The notes under the pieces were generated by a model. The model was not told where the DNA came from. It did no database searches and saw nothing but the letters and a program-made list of their open reading frames with translations. A DNA stretch of 10,626 bases from positions 1-10,626 of the forward strand of contig RFSU01000069.1 in the NCBI GenBank assembly GCA_009923795.1, read 5' to 3'. The stretch comes from Sphingomonadaceae bacterium (GTDB lineage Bacteria; Pseudomonadota; Alphaproteobacteria; Sphingomonadales; Sphingomonadaceae). A program made the translations under genes and the position numbers. Positions 7,289 to 10,626 of this stretch are shown here, piece after piece; positions within the stretch are counted from its first letter, which is position 1; each line of letters starts with the position of its first letter.

Positions 7289-10200
7289 TGCCTCTTCTTG
7301 CTCGCCTCGCCCTACTGATCGCGCTTCTGGTGCCATCCAGCCTTCTTGCATCAGATGCTGAAAAGCCTGTGGAGCGTGATTACACATTTGTTCGGGCAGC
7401 AGCAGCCCCGGTTGGGCAAACGGCGGAAGAAGCGAGGCAAAAGAGCATTGGCTGCGTTTCCTGTCATAGCGACACCGATGCCTATAGCATGCACAAGTCT
7501 GAAGCTGTGGTTTTGGGCTGTACCGATTGCCACGGCGGCAATGCCTCAATCTTTAAGCCAGCAAATTCAAAAGAAGGCGATCGCGCCTATACCGCGGCCC
7601 TTTCGAAATCCCACGTTCTGCCGCGCTTCCCAAAGGCTTGGAACTGGCCATCGTCGGCGAATCCAAAGCAAAGCTACACCTTGTTGAACAAGGAAAGCCG
7701 GGAATTTGTTCGGTTTAACAATCCATCCGATTACCGCGTTGTGCGCGAGTCCTGTGGCGCGTGCCACATGAACGTCATTGAAGCGACGGATCGATCGATC
7801 ATGTCTACCGGCGCGATGCTTTGGGGTGGCGCTTCTTATAACAACGGCATTGCACCCTTCAAAAACTACATCTTCGGGGAAGCTTATACGGACAAGAGCG
7901 AACCAGCAAAGATCCTCTCCCCTGGTGCGCCTCCGGGAACAGTGACTAAGGATCAGGAAGCGCGAGGTGCCCTTGCCGCGCTATACCCCTTGCCGACATG
8001 GCAGGTAATCCCGCCCGCAGATATCTTCCGCGTCTTCGAACGAGGTGGCCGCACTATTGGCACTCAATTCCCTGAAGTCGGCTTGCCCAACAGCACAGGT
8101 CAACTGCAACGCTTGGAGGAGCCGGGACGTCCTGACATCCGCCAATCAAACCGAGGGCCGGGCACAGGCCTTCGCGTCGCCATTCCCGTGCTCAACATTC
8201 ACAAGACGCGTCTCAATGACCCGTTCACCTGGTTCATGGGGACAAATGACCAGCCCGGCGATTACCGTCACTCAGGCTGTTCCAGCTGCCACGTCCCCTA
8301 TGCCAATAGCCGGGAAGCGCCCCAAAGCCTGACCTACGCCCAATATGGCCGCGATGGGCAGACGATCACGGTGGATCCAACCATCTCATCAAAGATGGAG
8401 GGACAAAAGCGCGGCGGTCAGGATGATGGCCATGGCGATGCACACGGCCATGGGAAGAAAAAAGCCAGCCATGACGAAGAGCATGGTGATACGCATGGTA
8501 AAGGCCACGCGCCGGACCCACGGAAGGAAAGCGGCCACCCGCTGCAGCATGCGTTCACGCGGTCCATCCCGACGGCACAATGCATGAATTGCCACATGCA
8601 TCAGCCGAATATCTTCCTCAATTCCTTCTTGGGCTATACCATGTGGGATTATGAGAGCGATGCGCCGCTCATGTGGCCGGAAAAGCAGAAATACCCAACG
8701 GCGGCTGAAGCGTTTAAGGTCTTGAAACGGAATCCTGAAGCCGCGGCGGTCCGTGGGAAATGGTCAGATGTTGAATTTGTCCGCCGCGTGTTTGATGATA
8801 TCAATCCCAAGGCCAAGGACACGCAATTTGCGGATTATCACGGCCATGGCTGGAACTTCCGAGCCATCTTCAAGCGCGATCGGGAAGGCAATTTGCTCGA
8901 TGCTGAGGGGAAGATCGTCTCCAATGATGATCCTGAGAAATTCCGTAAGAAAGGCGAAGGCCTTTTCCCGCCCATTGGAACTAATCCCGGAAAATCCGTC
9001 CATCTAATGGATATTCACGCGGAAAAGGGCATGCAGTGCGTGGATTGCCACTTCTCCCAGGATAGCCATGGCAATGGCCTGATCTATGGTGAAGTCGCAA
9101 ATGCGATTGAGATAGGTTGTAAGGATTGCCACGGCACGTCAAAGGCATATCCCACGCTCTTGACATCGGGGCCGGCAGCACCGCCGGGCGGCAACAACTT
9201 GTCGCTTATTCGCAATCCGGATGGTCAACGCCGCTTCGAATGGAAAGAAGAGGAAAACGGGTCGCGATACCTCATTCAGCGTTCCGTCCTCGATCCAAAG
9301 CTCGAATGGCGCATGAGTTTGGTCAAGGATAGTGTTGATCCTGAAAATCCTCGGTTCAATCTTAAGGCTGCCCGCTCCAAGCTGATGGGCAAATCAGGTG
9401 CGGACACAGGGAAGTTTGTATTCGGCGCTGGCATCCCTGAAGAGGAATTGGCGCATAAGGAAACTGAGATGGCGTGTTTCACCTGCCATCTAAGCTGGAC
9501 GACAAGCTGTGGCGGATGCCATTTGCCGATAGAGGCGAACTGGAAAACGACTTCCCATCATTATGATGGTGAAGAGACGCGCAATTTCGCAACCTATAAT
9601 CCTCAGGTTGCGCGCGACGATATGTTCCAGCTGGGCCGACACCAGACGACCAAGGGCAATATGATTGCGCCCATCCGCTCAACATCGGCGCTGATCCTGT
9701 CTTCCACCAATGTGAACCGAGAGCGGATCTACGTTCAGCAGCCGCCAATATCGGCGGTTGGTTTCTCTTCACAGGCCTTCGCCCCGCACTTTCCGCATAC
9801 CGTGCGCACAACCGAGACAAAGAAGTGCAGCGATTGCCATGTCTCCGCTGAGAATGACAATAACGCGATCATGGCGCAGTTGCTGTTGCAAGGGACCAAC
9901 TTCGTCAACTTCGTCGGCATGTATGCTTGGACCGGCCTTGAAGGCGGAATAGAGGCTGTACGCGTCACCGAGAATGATGAGCCGCAAGCCGTCTTTGGAT
10001 CCTATCTCCATAAATATGCCTATCCCGATTTTTATAAGGGACATGTCGAGCGCAACAAGCGTGAGCTCATTAACTGGACGCGCGGCAAAGCCTTCGACAA
10101 ACGCCTAAGCGGCGAGACGGGCATGAAGGAAATCATCCGCAATGAGGTCAAGGGCACGTCTGACGCTGTCCGCTGCCTCCAGATGCGCGGGGAATATCTC

Positions 10201-10626
10201 TATGTGGCGGAAGGCCGCGGGGGCTTTAGGGCGTATGACATTGCCTCGGTTGCGAATAAGGGCGTGTCTGAACGGATTTTGACAGGACCCTTCTCTCCTC
10301 TGGGCCATGACACGCAGGTGAAGTCGACCAATGCGACCTGCATGGCGCTGGCAACAAATCAGCCGATCAACCCGGCCAAGAACACGCCTGAAATGCGCAG
10401 CATGAACCAGGAACAGCCGTTCCATCCCATCTATAACTATGCCTTTGTGACGGATAGCGTTGAAGGCTTGATCCTCGTCGACGTCGATACGCTGGCCGAT
10501 GGTGAGCCGCGCAATAACTTCCTAAAGCGCAGCCTCACCTGGAATGAGAATAATGTCCTGAAGGGGGCAAGGCACATCACGCTTGGTGGCCATTATGCTT
10601 ATATCGCGGCTGACGCAGGCCTGGTT
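7288..10626 (+). CDS. Decaheme cytochrome c with C-terminal LVIVD-type β-propeller (partial)
   Basis: The ATG at 7288 shares its A with the TAA of the barrel gene. I read the frame by eye to the right edge without a stop: 1113 codons, incomplete at the 3' end. A signal peptide (LARLALLIALLVPSSLLA, no lipobox) indicates export. Ten CXXCH motifs follow: residues 56, 78, 156, 331, 432, 584, 611, 730, 741 and 847 (CVSCH, CTDCH, CGACH, CSSCH, CMNCH, CVDCH, CKDCH, CFTCH, CGGCH, CSDCH). Between the fourth and fifth lies a His-rich charged insert (382-421, nine His). Beyond residue 950 there are no further hemes; instead three propeller-blade motifs appear: YLYVAEGRGGFRAYDI 970-985, YAFVTDSVEGLILVDVDTL 1051-1069 and YAYIAADAGLV from 1103. 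These resemble LVIVD repeats. It is probably the terminal, surface or periplasmic, electron-transfer component, the propeller serving for binding or catalysis. The substrate is unknown. No ribosome-binding site is evident, so translation is likely coupled. Confidence 0.88.
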   Translation, partial: MPLLARLALLIALLVPSSLLASDAEKPVERDYTFVRAAAAPVGQTAEEARQKSIGCVSCHSDTDAYSMHKSEAVVLGCTDCHGGNASIFKPANSKEGDRAYTAALSKSHVLPRFPKAWNWPSSANPKQSYTLLNKESREFVRFNNPSDYRVVRESCGACHMNVIEATDRSIMSTGAMLWGGASYNNGIAPFKNYIFGEAYTDKSEPAKILSPGAPPGTVTKDQEARGALAALYPLPTWQVIPPADIFRVFERGGRTIGTQFPEVGLPNSTGQLQRLEEPGRPDIRQSNRGPGTGLRVAIPVLNIHKTRLNDPFTWFMGTNDQPGDYRHSGCSSCHVPYANSREAPQSLTYAQYGRDGQTITVDPTISSKMEGQKRGGQDDGHGDAHGHGKKKASHDEEHGDTHGKGHAPDPRKESGHPLQHAFTRSIPTAQCMNCHMHQPNIFLNSFLGYTMWDYESDAPLMWPEKQKYPTAAEAFKVLKRNPEAAAVRGKWSDVEFVRRVFDDINPKAKDTQFADYHGHGWNFRAIFKRDREGNLLDAEGKIVSNDDPEKFRKKGEGLFPPIGTNPGKSVHLMDIHAEKGMQCVDCHFSQDSHGNGLIYGEVANAIEIGCKDCHGTSKAYPTLLTSGPAAPPGGNNLSLIRNPDGQRRFEWKEEENGSRYLIQRSVLDPKLEWRMSLVKDSVDPENPRFNLKAARSKLMGKSGADTGKFVFGAGIPEEELAHKETEMACFTCHLSWTTSCGGCHLPIEANWKTTSHHYDGEETRNFATYNPQVARDDMFQLGRHQTTKGNMIAPIRSTSALILSSTNVNRERIYVQQPPISAVGFSSQAFAPHFPHTVRTTETKKCSDCHVSAENDNNAIMAQLLLQGTNFVNFVGMYAWTGLEGGIEAVRVTENDEPQAVFGSYLHKYAYPDFYKGHVERNKRELINWTRGKAFDKRLSGETGMKEIIRNEVKGTSDAVRCLQMRGEYLYVAEGRGGFRAYDIASVANKGVSERILTGPFSPLGHDTQVKSTNATCMALATNQPINPAKNTPEMRSMNQEQPFHPIYNYAFVTDSVEGLILVDVDTLADGEPRNNFLKRSLTWNENNVLKGARHITLGGHYAYIAADAGLV

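Noticed and set aside
7178..10425. Many short reading frames on both strands in the right third of the window
   Set aside because: They are shadows of the single open frame from 7288 to the right edge, which carries ten heme motifs in order.

Overview
The window carries genes on the + strand only: a locus for multiheme c-type cytochromes and an outer-membrane β-barrel. Base composition looks moderate to moderately high GC, and the protein families look proteobacterial. My best guess is an alphaproteobacterium of the Sphingomonadales type, but this rests on general impression and not on a marker gene. I saw no tRNA, rRNA, insertion sequence or CRISPR array.

Layout. (1) 1-728 is the C-terminal part of a hexaheme or larger cytochrome c3-like protein whose start lies outside the window. 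(2) 917-1759 is a class III (CpdA/GpdQ-like) metallophosphodiesterase, followed by a hairpin at 1786-1814. (3) After about 300 non-coding bases comes a tightly packed four-gene unit: a cytochrome c554-like multiheme protein (2066-3478), a lipoprotein with two HbpS/GlcG-type (DUF336) heme-binding domains (3478-5426), an outer-membrane β-barrel (5432-7288), and a very large decaheme cytochrome that continues into a LVIVD-type β-propeller and runs off the right edge (7288 to beyond 10626). Genes in this unit overlap by one base or are 5 bases apart, so it is probably one operon with coupled translation. In all there are 20 CXXCH heme motifs plus one CX4CH motif.

How they may work together (inference). 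Periplasmic multiheme cytochromes, a lipid-anchored heme-binding protein, a β-barrel and a giant exported cytochrome are the parts expected of an electron conduit across the outer membrane, comparable in logic to porin-cytochrome complexes (MtrCAB, OmbB/OmaB/OmcB). The barrel and cytochromes are not recognisable here as those families. The direction of electron flow and the substrate cannot be read from the sequence.

The most striking detail is in the lipoprotein gene. Its signal peptide and its body are in different reading frames, and the switch point coincides with a perfect 8-bp tandem duplication (tract 3594-3610). Removing one copy restores one 646-residue reading frame. The gene is therefore either recently broken or switched on and off by repeat slippage.
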